This document shows positions 1-10,009 of a DNA stretch of 32,917 nucleotides, piece by piece (positions within the stretch are counted from its first letter, which is position 1; each line of letters opens with the position of its first letter). The position numbers and the translations under genes are program-made. The DNA is taken from contig SXIR01000145.1 in NCBI GenBank assembly GCA_005772765.1, positions 1 through 32,917 on the forward strand, read 5' to 3'. Source of the DNA: Actinomycetota bacterium (GTDB taxonomy: Bacteria; Actinomycetota; Acidimicrobiia; IMCC26256; PALSA-610). The notes under the pieces were generated by a model. The model had not been told where the DNA came from and made no database searches. It saw only the letters and a list, made by a program, of their open reading frames with translations.

Positions 1-989
1 AGACGACCACGCTGCGGATGATCGCCGGCTTCGAAACCCCCACGTCTGGCGCGATCCGCCTCGAAGGGGTCGACGTTTCGCGCACCCCGCCCTACAAACG
101 CAACGTCAATACGGTGTTCCAGCAATACGCGTTGTTTCCGCACATGACGGTGTGGGACAACATCGCCTTCGGGCCACGCAGCAAGAAGATCGACAGCAGC
201 GAGGTGAAACGCCGCGTCGACGAGATCATCGACGTGGTCCGCCTCGGCGAGTTCGCCGAACGCCGACCGACGCAGCTGTCCGGAGGCCAACAGCAACGTG
301 TGGCGCTGGCGCGTGCGCTCGTCAACTACCCGAGCGCACTGTTGCTCGATGAACCGCTCGCCGCGCTCGACCTCAAACTGCGTCAGGCAATGCAGATCGA
401 GTTGAAGCGAATCCAACGCGAGGTCGGGATCACGTTCATCTTCGTGACCCACGATCAAGAAGAAGCGCTCACGCTTTCGGATCGCATCGCGGTCATGAGC
501 AAAGGTCTCGTCGAGCAGATCGGAACGCCCGAGGAGATTTACGGATCGCCCGCCACGGTTTTCGTCGCCGGGTTCATCGGCCAGGCCAACATCTGGGAGA
601 CCTCCATCGAGACTGCCGCCGACGGTCGTGCCGACGTTCGTGTGGGCGATCAGTTGGTGAACGGCTCGACCCAAGGACGATCTGCACGGCCCGGCGATGC
701 GGTCACGTTCATCGTGCGCCCCGAACGGGTCAAGGTCACGATCGACCAACCCGGCACGGGCGGGGCGTCGATGCGTTGTGAGGTGATCGACTATGTCTTC
801 CAGGGTCCGGTCGTGCGGTTCGCGTTGCGTTCGCCGGACGGATCCGAAATTGCCGCGTATGTGGGAGCGGACGAGGGACTGCCGTTACTGCGGCCCGGCG
901 ACGCGGTGTGGGCGGGGTGGGACCGTGATGCAGCCTTGATTCTTCCATCGGCCGCAACTGCGACCGAACCGACCGAGGAGCCAGCATGA
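1..989 (+). CDS. potA: Spermidine/putrescine ABC transporter ATP-binding protein (5' truncated by window edge)
   Basis: Frame open from base 3 ([10 protein letters not shown] after the Walker A), [15 protein letters not shown] signature, [11 protein letters not shown] Walker B, TOBE-like C-terminus; followed by potD/B/C. Confidence 0.9.
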   Translation, partial: TTTLRMIAGFETPTSGAIRLEGVDVSRTPPYKRNVNTVFQQYALFPHMTVWDNIAFGPRSKKIDSSEVKRRVDEIIDVVRLGEFAERRPTQLSGGQQQRVALARALVNYPSALLLDEPLAALDLKLRQAMQIELKRIQREVGITFIFVTHDQEEALTLSDRIAVMSKGLVEQIGTPEEIYGSPATVFVAGFIGQANIWETSIETAADGRADVRVGDQLVNGSTQGRSARPGDAVTFIVRPERVKVTIDQPGTGGASMRCEVIDYVFQGPVVRFALRSPDGSEIAAYVGADEGLPLLRPGDAVWAGWDRDAALILPSAATATEPTEEPA

Positions 990-2215
990 ATCGCTACCGA
1001 ATCAACCAGATGCGTGCCGCGCAGACGCGAGCAGGCCTGAACCGACGGCAGTTCTTGGGGCGCGCGGGTGCGTTCGGCGGCGCCGTGTTGCTGACCCCGT
1101 CGTTGCTCGCCGCGTGCGGCGGGGACGACGAAGACCCGAAGGGCAATGGTGGCGACACCGAACCGGGCCCGACTGCGGATCCGAACAAGTCGACCGGCGA
1201 CTTGCTCATGTCGAACTGGCCGCTCTACATCGACCCGACCGAAGACGGTGTGACCGGCAGCGTCGACCTGTTCAAGAAGGCAACCGGCATCGACCTCACC
1301 TACAACGAGGACTTCAACGACAACAACGAGTACTTCGCTGCGATTCAACCGGACCTGGCGAACGGGAAGGCGATCAAGCCCGACATCATTGCCCCCACCT
1401 TCTGGCTTGTGGCGCGCTTGATCGAACTCGGCTGGGTCGAAGCTCTGCCCCTCGACCAGATCCCGAACGCCGCGAACCTGTTGCCGTCCCTCCAGAAACC
1501 GCTGTGGGACCCAACGGGGGCCTACAGCCTGCCGTGGCAGTCGGGCATGACCGGGATCGCCTACAACATCGATGCGACGGGCCGCGAGCTCACGAGCGTC
1601 GAGGACCTGTTCGACCCCGAGTTCAAGGGCAAGATCGGCATGCTCACCGAGATGCGCGACACGCTCGGCCTCGTGTTGCTCGGCCTGGGCAAGGACCCGT
1701 CGACGATCTCGTTCGATGACGCCGCCGACGCGTTCGACAAGATCGAAGCGGCCAAGAACGACGGACAGATTCGCCAGTTCACCGGCAACGACTATCAGGA
1801 CGACCTCGTCGCGGGGAACTTCGCGGCGTGCGTCGCGTGGTCGGGCGACGTCGCCCAACTCGCGCTCGATACGCCGAGCCTCCGGTTCGTCATTCCTGAG
1901 GAGGGCGGCATGCAGTGGAGCGACTGCATGGTCATCCCGAAGGGTGCCGACTCCATCAAGGAAGCGGCTGCGTGGATGAACTACGTCTACGACCCCGTGA
2001 ACGCGGCTCGGATTGCGGCCTACGTCACGTACAACTCACCCGTTGCCGGTGTACAGGACGAGTTGCGGAAGAACCCCGACACCGTGGGGCTCGCCGATTC
2101 CGAGCTCATGTTCCCCGACGAGGAGACGCTCGGGCGTCTCAAGGTCTTCAAAGCGCTCGACGAGGACGAAGAAGCCCAGTTCGACGACCGTTTCTCGTCG
2201 ATCACGACCGGCTGA
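986..2215 (+). CDS. potD: Polyamine ABC transporter substrate-binding lipoprotein (PotD-like)
   Basis: [13 protein letters not shown] Tat-like signal, LLAACGGD lipobox, PotD-like body; ATGA overlap with potA. Confidence 0.87.
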   Translation: MNRYRINQMRAAQTRAGLNRRQFLGRAGAFGGAVLLTPSLLAACGGDDEDPKGNGGDTEPGPTADPNKSTGDLLMSNWPLYIDPTEDGVTGSVDLFKKATGIDLTYNEDFNDNNEYFAAIQPDLANGKAIKPDIIAPTFWLVARLIELGWVEALPLDQIPNAANLLPSLQKPLWDPTGAYSLPWQSGMTGIAYNIDATGRELTSVEDLFDPEFKGKIGMLTEMRDTLGLVLLGLGKDPSTISFDDAADAFDKIEAAKNDGQIRQFTGNDYQDDLVAGNFAACVAWSGDVAQLALDTPSLRFVIPEEGGMQWSDCMVIPKGADSIKEAAAWMNYVYDPVNAARIAAYVTYNSPVAGVQDELRKNPDTVGLADSELMFPDEETLGRLKVFKALDEDEEAQFDDRFSSITTG

Positions 2216-2254
2216 TCACGACGCGCCGAACGTCGCGAGGCACGAGGGGCACGC

Positions 2255-3157
2255 ATGGCCGGGGGAGGTGAAGAGCGCAACCAACGGCGCGGGACGTGGC
2301 AGCCCTACGCCATGTTGTCGCCCGGCATGCTGTGGATGGCGCTGTTCTTCTTCGCGCCGATGGTCATTCTCGCCCGGTACGCGCTCTCCGAACCTCGCGA
2401 TCGCTTTTCGGGCAAGTACGACCTCACGTGGCGGTTCGAGAACTTCACCGAGGTGTTCGACCGATACGGCGAGCAGTTCCTCCGGTCGTTTCGCTATTCC
2501 GGAATCGCCACCTTGTTGTGCATCGCGCTCGGATATCCACTTGCCTATTGGATCGCGACCCGCGGTGGGCGGTACCGGAACCTGCTCCTCGGACTTGTCG
2601 TCGTTCCCTTCTTCACGTCGTATCTCGTGCGCACGATTGCGTGGACGACGTTGGTCGGCGACGAAGGGCCGATTCTCGGGATCGCGGGCGCGCTGTCGCT
2701 CGAGGGCGCACTCGATTCAATTGGCATTACGACCAACGGCGGTCTGTTGCAGACCCAGACCGCGGTGATCCTCGGTCTGACCTACAACTTCTTGCCGTTC
2801 ATGGTGTTGCCGATCTACGTCAGTCTCGAAAAGATCGACTTTCGCCTCCTCGACGCGGCCAAGGACCTCTACTCGTCGTCGCGGCGAGCGTTCTGGAAGG
2901 TGATCTTCCCGCTGTCGTTGCCTGGAGTGTTTGCCGGGACGCTGCTGACCTTCATCCCGGCGTCGGGTGATTTCGTCAATGCCGAGTTCCTCGGCGGCCC
3001 GAACAATCAGATGATCGGCAACGTCATCCAGAACGAGTTCTTCGTGCAGTTCGACTTCGCGTCGGCCGCGGCGATCTCGTTCATCTTGATGTTCATCATC
3101 ACCGTTGGCGTGCTGGTCTACGCGCGCATCTTCGGAACCGACGAGCTCTCGGTATGA
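2255..3157 (+). CDS. potB: Polyamine ABC transporter permease (PotB-like)
   Basis: Multi-TM permease with EAA-like loop (LLDAAKDLYSSSRRAFWKVIFPLSLPG), in potABCD order. Confidence 0.87.
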   Translation: MAGGGEERNQRRGTWQPYAMLSPGMLWMALFFFAPMVILARYALSEPRDRFSGKYDLTWRFENFTEVFDRYGEQFLRSFRYSGIATLLCIALGYPLAYWIATRGGRYRNLLLGLVVVPFFTSYLVRTIAWTTLVGDEGPILGIAGALSLEGALDSIGITTNGGLLQTQTAVILGLTYNFLPFMVLPIYVSLEKIDFRLLDAAKDLYSSSRRAFWKVIFPLSLPGVFAGTLLTFIPASGDFVNAEFLGGPNNQMIGNVIQNEFFVQFDFASAAAISFILMFIITVGVLVYARIFGTDELSV

Positions 3158-3996
3158 CGACGACGGCTCGTCCCCGACGCCGGCTCGGTGATCTCGTGCT
3201 CGCGGGATTCTCCATCTTGGTGTTGTTCTACTTGTTCATGCCGATCATCACGATCGTCGCGTTCTCGTTCAACGACCCCGCCGGCAAGTTCAACCTCACG
3301 TGGTCGGGATTCACGCTGGCGAACTGGTCGGATCCCTTCGCGGGCGGCGATCTGCTCGACGCGATGGTGTACAGCATCAAGATCGCGGTCATGGCGTCGC
3401 TTGTCGCGACGGTGATCGGCGGGCTCGTGGCGTTGGCGTTGTCGCGCTATCGGTTCCGGGGCGGCGCGCTCATCAACTTGTTCTTGGTGCTGCCGCTCAC
3501 CACCCCCGAAGTCGTCCTGGGTGCGTCGTTGCTCAACTTCTTCGTCGCGCAAGACGAACGGATTCTCTTCTTCGATGTGTCGCGAGGCTTCCGCACGATC
3601 CTCGTCTCGCACATCTTGTTCTGTGTGAGTTTCGTCGCGATGACGGTCAAGGCGCGTGTGCGCGGATTCGATTGGTCGCTCGAAGATGCAGCGATGGACT
3701 TGGGTGCTCCGCCGTTGCGTGTCTTCGCGAAGGTGACGTTCCCGTTGATCGTCCCTGGCATTCTTGCCGCGGCGCTGTTGTCGTTCGCCTTGTCGATCGA
3801 CGACTACATCATCACCACGATGGTGCGCGACGTCGGTGGCGAACCGACGTTCCCGCTCTACATCGCGGGCGCGTTCCAACGCGAGGTGTCGCCGCAGATC
3901 AACGTGTTGTCGACGCTGATCCTCATCATCAGCGTCTCGCTGATGGCGTCGGGTTCGATCCTCGGCGCCTTGCGACAGCGGCGATCCATGGCCTGA
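3154..3996 (+). CDS. potC: Polyamine ABC transporter permease (PotC-like)
   Basis: EAA loop (LEDAAMDLGAPPLRVFAKVTFPLIVPGI); ATGA overlap with potB. Confidence 0.87.
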   Translation: MTTTARPRRRLGDLVLAGFSILVLFYLFMPIITIVAFSFNDPAGKFNLTWSGFTLANWSDPFAGGDLLDAMVYSIKIAVMASLVATVIGGLVALALSRYRFRGGALINLFLVLPLTTPEVVLGASLLNFFVAQDERILFFDVSRGFRTILVSHILFCVSFVAMTVKARVRGFDWSLEDAAMDLGAPPLRVFAKVTFPLIVPGILAAALLSFALSIDDYIITTMVRDVGGEPTFPLYIAGAFQREVSPQINVLSTLILIISVSLMASGSILGALRQRRSMA

Positions 3997-4023
3997 GCGC
4001 GGCGCTGACGCCACGCGGCCGCA

Positions 4024-5070
4024 TCAGCCGCAGCCGCCGCCCCATGGTCCCTTGCCCTGCCACTGATAGAGCACCCAGGCAAGATCGTCTTGATCCCACC
4101 GTGACGCGGCGTTGGGCAGGACGCCGATGAGTTGGGGTCGCCCGGCGTGTGATGCCGTGGCATCCCAGGTGCTTGCCGCGAACTGGTATGCGCCGTACCA
4201 CGGACCCGACCAGTTCACGACGCTGTAGTCACCGCGGCTCTCGCGCCAACGTACGCACGACAAGAACGGATCGTTGTGCCTTGGGTGCTCGCCCGGGGCG
4301 GGCGGTGGCGGAGGATCGACCGGATCCGGTTCGTCGGGATCGGGATCGCCGGGGTCATCAGGGTCATCAGGGTCATCAGGTTGGGTCGGCCCAGGATCGT
4401 TCGGTTCGGTCGGCGACGGTTCGCCGTCGGTGTCGTCGGAGGCGTTCGTCGCCGCCTCGGCCCTCGCCTTCGCCGCGGCCTCGGCTGCAACCCGGGCGCG
4501 ATAATCGGCCTGGGCTCGGGCGAGCTGTCGGCGGAGCGCGACCTCGTCGTCGGCGAGGCGGGCGATGGTCGTGTCGAGTTGGGTGCGTGCCGCGTCGAGT
4601 TCGGCGAGCCGCGCTCGCGCTTGGGCTGCGGCGGTGGCGTGGGCGTCGATGTCCTTGCGGACGGCGTCGTTGATGGAGCCCAGCAACACGTTGCGTCGGT
4701 CGGCGTCCATGGCGCTGCCCCCGCCGAACAGCGAGTCAGCTTCCACGGCAGAGTTCGCGCCCTCGTACAAGGCCACGGCCTGCACCTTGGCGTCGCCGCG
4801 GAGTCGTTCGGCTGCCTGTTGCAGTTCTTCGAGTTCGCCCTCGAGCTGCTCGATCTGCGCGTGCAGTTCGGTGGACTCGGATTGGGCGTCGAACCAACGC
4901 TCGGCGAGTTCGTCGATTGCGGCTTGCGTGCTGGCGATCTCGTCCGCCGGATCGGTGGCCGCGCCCACCGCCGTTGCGACCCACGTCGTCGACCACACCA
5001 AACCGACGACGAGGAGTCGGGCTCGACGTCTTTGGCGCACTCGGGTGGGGGACAGGGCGGGCTCCCTCAT
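4024..5070 (-). CDS. Secreted coiled-coil protein with C-terminal transglycosylase / Rpf-like domain
   Basis: N-terminal hydrophobic signal, long coiled coil, acidic/Pro linker (DDPDDPGDPDPDEPDPVDPPPPP), C-terminal FLSCVRWRESRGDYSVVN...GAYQFAASTWD transglycosylase-like fold. Confidence 0.78.
   Translation of the reverse strand: MREPALSPTRVRQRRRARLLVVGLVWSTTWVATAVGAATDPADEIASTQAAIDELAERWFDAQSESTELHAQIEQLEGELEELQQAAERLRGDAKVQAVALYEGANSAVEADSLFGGGSAMDADRRNVLLGSINDAVRKDIDAHATAAAQARARLAELDAARTQLDTTIARLADDEVALRRQLARAQADYRARVAAEAAAKARAEAATNASDDTDGEPSPTEPNDPGPTQPDDPDDPDDPGDPDPDEPDPVDPPPPPAPGEHPRHNDPFLSCVRWRESRGDYSVVNWSGPWYGAYQFAASTWDATASHAGRPQLIGVLPNAASRWDQDDLAWVLYQWQGKGPWGGGCG
4352..4378. repeat. 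3x 9-bp tandem repeat GGGTCATCA encoding the acidic linker
   Basis: Direct reading; encodes the repeated DDP units on the - strand. Confidence 0.85.
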
Positions 5071-5316
5071 CGGCGGATGGGACGGTGGCGACGGAATCGT
5101 CGGCGACGTTGCGCGGTGAGGGTCGACTGCGCACGCGACTGCGCACGTGCCTCGGACCGCACCGCCCGTCGCCGCTTCGGCTCCGTCGTGACGACTTCGA
5201 CCCTAGCGACTCCGCCCCGCGCGTCCCAACCCGAACGACACAAAGAGTGAGCGCAACGCCACGAAAAGTGAGCAACCCGGTACGAAGGGCGGAGCGCCAG
5301 GCGCGACAATCGAACA

Positions 5317-7485
5317 ATGGGCCCCGACCACCTTGCCGAGGCGCGGTCGGCCCGTGCCGTTGCCGACTCGGTGATCGATCCAACACTCGATCGTGTCCCT
5401 GATCCGGGGGCACTGGGCCCGGAACTCGCGCCACCGAACGATGGGACGCCGGTTCGGTTCGTGCGATGGGCCCGGCCATCGCCGCAATGGGCGCTGATCG
5501 TCGTGATCGGTGTTTGGGTGGTCGTGGCCTGGCGCCTCGGCGAGTTGCGCCAGGACCGATTCGCCACCTTCGGCTTCGACCTGGGGATCTACGGCCAAGC
5601 AGCCTGGCTCGTCGCGACGGGCGAAACACCGTTCATGACGGTGCGCGGACTCGACGTATGGGGCCACCACGGCACCGTGATCTTCTACCTGCTCGCGCCC
5701 ATCATCTGGTTGGGTGGTGGCCCGACGGGCCTCCTCGTGGCACAGGTCGTTTCCCAGGCGGCCGGCGCGGTCGGCCTGTACCTGCTCGTGCGCGATACGA
5801 CGATCGGCGCGCGCCGCGGCCTCGGGGTCGCCGCCGCCGCGTTGTTGCTCCTGAACCCCACGCAGCAGTGGCTGGTCTGGGAGCACTTCCACCCGGAGTC
5901 CTTTGCGGTCGGGCCGCTGCTCCTCGGATGGTGGGCCCTGCGCACCGAGCGGTGGGGTTGGTTCGCCGCATGCGCAATCGTGGCCGCGTCGTGCAAGGAA
6001 GACATCGCGCTCGCCGTTGCGATGATGGGTGTGGTCATCGTCATCTCATCGCCGAGAAGCCGGCGGCGAATCGAAGTGGGTCTCGCCACGTTCCTGCTCG
6101 CGGTCGGCTGGTACTTCATCGTGACGCAGTGGCTCATCCCCGCACGGAATCCCGCGGGAGCGTTCTACGTGCAACAGTTCTTCGGAGACTTCGGTTCGAG
6201 CACCACCGAAGTGCTGCGTAACGTCGCCGCGCATCCGATGACGTTCCTGCGCTACATCACCGAGACCCGGTCGACGCCGCCCGGAACCGCGCTGCGACCG
6301 ACCGGGCATCTCGAGTGGTACCGCATGATGCTGTTGTCGACGCTCGGGGTCGGACTCCTTCGTCCCAAGGCGTTGCTGGTTGCCGCGCCCGCCGTTGCGG
6401 TGGCGATGCTCACCGATACGGGGCACAATTGGGTACGCGACTACCGCTACCACTACTCGGCGGTGGTGAGCGCGTGCGCCGTTGTTGCCGCGGTGGAGGT
6501 GATCGTCGCGTTGCAGCGTCGGGGGAGCGAACGCGTCGACTGGCGACGCCACGCCGCAGCTGGGCTGACCGTCGCATTGCTCGTCGTCGGTGTGATCACC
6601 ACGCGGCACTACGGCGCGTTCCCGTCGTTGTTCATGACCACCAGCGCGCTCTCGATCGGCGGGGCCGCAACCTCGATCGCGTTGGTTCGTGCGGTGCGGC
6701 GCGCCGATCGCGACAATGTCGTGGGCGCGGCACTCGTCCTTGCGGCGATCGCAATCGCGATCGCTGGCTTCCACCTCGAAGGAAAAGGCCTTGCCGCGTT
6801 GGTCGGCACCGCAGTGGTCATTGTCGGCGTGATCGTCGCACGACGCGCGTTGGGCGCGGCAACTGCGTTCGATGCCATCGTCGTCGGGATGGTCCTTGCG
6901 ATCGCGGGTGGGTTCGTGGTCGGCGACCGACTCCACGGGCCGGGGCCCGCAGACCGAAGGACCGGTTACTGGCCATTTCATGGCGACGAAACGATGTTCG
7001 ACGTACTTCTTGGCGTGGATCCGGCGCGCGACGACGTCACTGCGGCGAAGCGGGCGATCGTGAAGGCACTGCCACCCGACGCGTCGGTGAGTGCTGCCTA
7101 CAACGTCGTGCCGCACCTGACCGAACGTCGATTCGTCTATGAGTTCCCGAACCCCTGGATTCCGTCGAACTGGGGTGTGCAGAACGAGAACCAGGCCGAT
7201 CCCGCCGATGTCGAGTACCTCGCGTTCGACGAGGCGCTGTTGTCGAGCGATCCCAACGACCGCACTGGTGTCGCGGTGCGCCGCGTGCTCGACCACTTGC
7301 TCGCCGAAGAGTTCGATGTGGTGGTCGAGCGCGATCTGGGAGGTCGGCGAATCGTGTTGGCTCGGCGAGTACAGCCGCCAACCTGCATGCCCGATTCCGA
7401 CGGATTGCTGCGATCGATTGTCAACGATCAGCGCTTCGCAAGCGTGGGTACTGGCGACCGCGGGACTGTCTGCCCGGTGACGTAG
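5317..7485 (+). CDS. DUF2079-like polytopic membrane protein
   Basis: 722 aa, multiple TM segments; FDLGIYGQAAWLVATGETPFMTVRG and WEHFHPESFAVGPLLLGWWALRTERW are typical of DUF2079. Confidence 0.75.
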   Translation: MGPDHLAEARSARAVADSVIDPTLDRVPDPGALGPELAPPNDGTPVRFVRWARPSPQWALIVVIGVWVVVAWRLGELRQDRFATFGFDLGIYGQAAWLVATGETPFMTVRGLDVWGHHGTVIFYLLAPIIWLGGGPTGLLVAQVVSQAAGAVGLYLLVRDTTIGARRGLGVAAAALLLLNPTQQWLVWEHFHPESFAVGPLLLGWWALRTERWGWFAACAIVAASCKEDIALAVAMMGVVIVISSPRSRRRIEVGLATFLLAVGWYFIVTQWLIPARNPAGAFYVQQFFGDFGSSTTEVLRNVAAHPMTFLRYITETRSTPPGTALRPTGHLEWYRMMLLSTLGVGLLRPKALLVAAPAVAVAMLTDTGHNWVRDYRYHYSAVVSACAVVAAVEVIVALQRRGSERVDWRRHAAAGLTVALLVVGVITTRHYGAFPSLFMTTSALSIGGAATSIALVRAVRRADRDNVVGAALVLAAIAIAIAGFHLEGKGLAALVGTAVVIVGVIVARRALGAATAFDAIVVGMVLAIAGGFVVGDRLHGPGPADRRTGYWPFHGDETMFDVLLGVDPARDDVTAAKRAIVKALPPDASVSAAYNVVPHLTERRFVYEFPNPWIPSNWGVQNENQADPADVEYLAFDEALLSSDPNDRTGVAVRRVLDHLLAEEFDVVVERDLGGRRIVLARRVQPPTCMPDSDGLLRSIVNDQRFASVGTGDRGTVCPVT

Positions 7486-7617
7486 TCGGCACCGGGGAGC
7501 GTGCGAGCCTCGCGCCCGGGCACCACAACACCAAGGATCGACGCCACCACCTTCACCGGGTCCGATGACCCGAATGGCTCGGTACAGTGCCGGCAACCTC
7601 AGAGCCAAGGGAGTGCG

Positions 7618-8439
7618 TTGAACGAGACGTGGACCTATACCGAGGGCGACTATCCGCTGAGAACGCCGACCGACGCGACGGCAATGCACACGGTGCGCGA
7701 CAAGGTCGTGATCATCACGGGTTCAGGTCGAGGGGTCGGTCGGGGTATGGCGCTGCACCTCGCCAAGGGCGGGGCGAAGGTCGTCGTCGCCGAATGGAAA
7801 TCGGACCTGCTCGAGTCGACGATCGCCGACATCGACGCGATCGGCACCGAGTGTCTCGGCCTGGTCACGAACATCATGCAACGTGACGACATCGATGCAA
7901 TGGTCGAAGCCACCGTTGAGCGATTCGGCCGCGTCGACGCGTTGATCAACAACGCGCAGACGTTCCGACCGCTCGCCGACCTCGCGACGGTGACCGAAGA
8001 CGACCTCGACATCTTCTATTCGTCAGGCGTCAAGGGAACGTTGTGGGCCATGCAAGCCGTGTATCCCCACATGGCCGCGCAGCGTTGGGGCCGGATCGTC
8101 AACTTTGCTTCGTCGATGGGCATCACCGGTGGCAAGGGGTTCGCGGCCTACAACGCATCGAAGGAGGGCGTGCGGGCCTTGACGCGCACCGCCGCCCGCG
8201 AGTGGGCCATGGACGGCATCGTCGTCAACGCGATCGCACCGGCCGCGGCCACGCACAAAGGCGCGTCGGCGCAAGAGAGCGAGGGCTACCGCCAGTTCAT
8301 CGAAAGCTGTCCGATGCGTCGCCAAGGCGATCCCGAATGGGACATCGGTCCGCTCGCGTGGTTCTTGTGCAGCGATGCGTGTCGCTACGTCACTGGTCAC
8401 ACCTTCATGGCCGACGGCGGAGCGTTCATGTGGGCGTGA
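7618..8439 (+). CDS. SDR family NAD(P)-dependent oxidoreductase
   Basis: Rossmann VVIITGSGRGVGRG, catalytic YNASKEG; TTG start preceded by a purine-rich AAGGGAG. Confidence 0.85.
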   Translation: MNETWTYTEGDYPLRTPTDATAMHTVRDKVVIITGSGRGVGRGMALHLAKGGAKVVVAEWKSDLLESTIADIDAIGTECLGLVTNIMQRDDIDAMVEATVERFGRVDALINNAQTFRPLADLATVTEDDLDIFYSSGVKGTLWAMQAVYPHMAAQRWGRIVNFASSMGITGGKGFAAYNASKEGVRALTRTAAREWAMDGIVVNAIAPAAATHKGASAQESEGYRQFIESCPMRRQGDPEWDIGPLAWFLCSDACRYVTGHTFMADGGAFMWA

Positions 8440-8954
8440 CGCTCGAAGATTTCGCGTGGACGAGTCGGCTCGACCTGCTCGGCGACGACTTCGACCGACA
8501 AGGTCACCTCAACAACGCCGCCATCGCTCGACTGTGCAACGACCTGCGGGTCGCATACATCCAGGCGAACATCGGCGAGCCGTGGATCGAGTGGTTGCGC
8601 AACTCCGGTGCCGTCGTTGCCGCGCGAGAGGTCCACATCTCCTACGTCAGTGAGGGTTTCCCGGGGGAGGAATTCGTCGGCGCCACCCGGATCACGCGTC
8701 GCGATGGTCGGGCCGCGATCGTCGAACAGCGCATCGTCGAAGCGGTCAGCGGACGCGTCGTCGCCGACGCGTGGGTGGTGCAACTGCTCGTGCTCGACGG
8801 TCAGGTTGTCGATTGGCCGGCCTTCTACTGGGACCTGGTCGAACGGGCCGAGGGTCGCCCGGTGCCGTATCGAATATCGGTACCGCGACCGCCGTGGGGT
8901 CCGCCGGCTTGGGAACCGATCGTGGACCCGTCAGCGCGGGACGTCGATCGGTGA
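8436..8954 (+). CDS. Acyl-CoA thioesterase (4HBT hotdog fold)
   Basis: DDFDRQGHLNNAAIARLCNDLRVAYI motif; GTG start overlaps the SDR stop (GTGA). Confidence 0.78.
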   Translation: MTLEDFAWTSRLDLLGDDFDRQGHLNNAAIARLCNDLRVAYIQANIGEPWIEWLRNSGAVVAAREVHISYVSEGFPGEEFVGATRITRRDGRAAIVEQRIVEAVSGRVVADAWVVQLLVLDGQVVDWPAFYWDLVERAEGRPVPYRISVPRPPWGPPAWEPIVDPSARDVDR

Positions 8955-10009
8955 ACGAGGCACGGGCAGCCCTGGCTGCCGATCACTATCGCATCCAGGC
9001 CGATGGTTGTCGCTCCGGTGCTTCAGCCAGTCCGTTCTACGCCACGATGCTCGACGCGCTTGGCGCGGACGCGGCTCGGCGCGGTCCTGCCGCTCGAGTA
9101 CTCGACCCGGTTCTGGATTCTGGATTCCTTGCCGCGTTGCCGCTTCGTCTGCTCGGCGGGATCCACCGCGAGGTGCTGTCGGGGCGGGCGCCGGCCCTCG
9201 CGACGCGCTTTCCATCGACCGGCGGTGATGGCGATGCGCGCGCCGCGATCGACGACGTGCTGCGGATGTGCGACGACCCTCCGCCGGGTGTCCACGACGC
9301 GCTGGATCGCGATCCGCAAACCAACGAGGTGGGGCGAGCCGCTTCGCTCGCAGTCGGATTGGCGGCGATCGGTTCGATCACCCGCCGCCCGATCCGATTG
9401 TTCGAAATCGGTTCGAGTGGCGGACTGAACCTGCGACTCGATCACTACTGGTACGACGCCGACGGCGGTTGGGGAAACCCCGACGCGCCCGTGCGCTTCG
9501 CCGCCGACGAGTTTCTCGGCCGCACCGAGTTTGCCGCCGCCGTGCCGATTGTCGAACGTCGCGGCTGCGATCTGCACCCACTCGACGCCACCACCGACGC
9601 GGGCGTGTTGACGCTCCTCGGCTATGTGTGGCCCGACCAGACCGAACGCCTCGATCGCCTTCGCCGCGCGTTGGCGGTCGCGCGAGACGTGCCGGTCACG
9701 ATCGACGCCCAACTTGGCGAGGCCTTCGTCGATCAGCACTTCCGCCCCGAGCCCGGCACCACGACGGTCCTGATGCACTCGATCGTGTGGCAGTACATCC
9801 CCGAGGCCGAACGCCGCACGATCCGAGCCATCGTCGCCGAACGGGTCGCGCACAGCAGCGTGCACGCTCCGTGCGCGTGGCTCCGCTTCGAACCCCGTTC
9901 CGAGTGGACGCTCGCCGAAACGCACATCGAGATCTGGCCGCACCGACCCGGCGCGGTCCGAGTCGCGGCAAGCGGCTTTCACGGACCGCCGGTGCACGTG
10001 TTCAGGTGA
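8951..10009 (+). CDS. DUF2332 family protein
   Basis: GTG start overlaps the preceding stop; IRLFEIGSSGGLNLRLDHYWYD and TTVLMHSIVWQYIPEAER are DUF2332-like. Confidence 0.78.
   Translation: MNEARAALAADHYRIQADGCRSGASASPFYATMLDALGADAARRGPAARVLDPVLDSGFLAALPLRLLGGIHREVLSGRAPALATRFPSTGGDGDARAAIDDVLRMCDDPPPGVHDALDRDPQTNEVGRAASLAVGLAAIGSITRRPIRLFEIGSSGGLNLRLDHYWYDADGGWGNPDAPVRFAADEFLGRTEFAAAVPIVERRGCDLHPLDATTDAGVLTLLGYVWPDQTERLDRLRRALAVARDVPVTIDAQLGEAFVDQHFRPEPGTTTVLMHSIVWQYIPEAERRTIRAIVAERVAHSSVHAPCAWLRFEPRSEWTLAETHIEIWPHRPGAVRVAASGFHGPPVHVFR

Noticed and set aside
791-1858. 355-aa antisense ORF over potA/potD
   Set aside because: Shadow ORF; the sense genes have clear family motifs.
4276-5250. 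324-aa + strand ORF opposite the transglycosylase gene
   Set aside because: Low-complexity shadow; the - strand has signal peptide, coiled coil and catalytic domain.
5071-5316. c-di-AMP (ydaO) riboswitch upstream of the Rpf-like gene
   Set aside because: Looked for because actinobacterial rpf genes often carry one; I could not find its conserved motifs. Only a weak TTGGGA-18-TAGGGT promoter-like pair was seen on the - strand.
6046-7689. 547-aa antisense ORF over DUF2079
   Set aside because: Same GC-shadow pattern; the + frame has clear TM topology.
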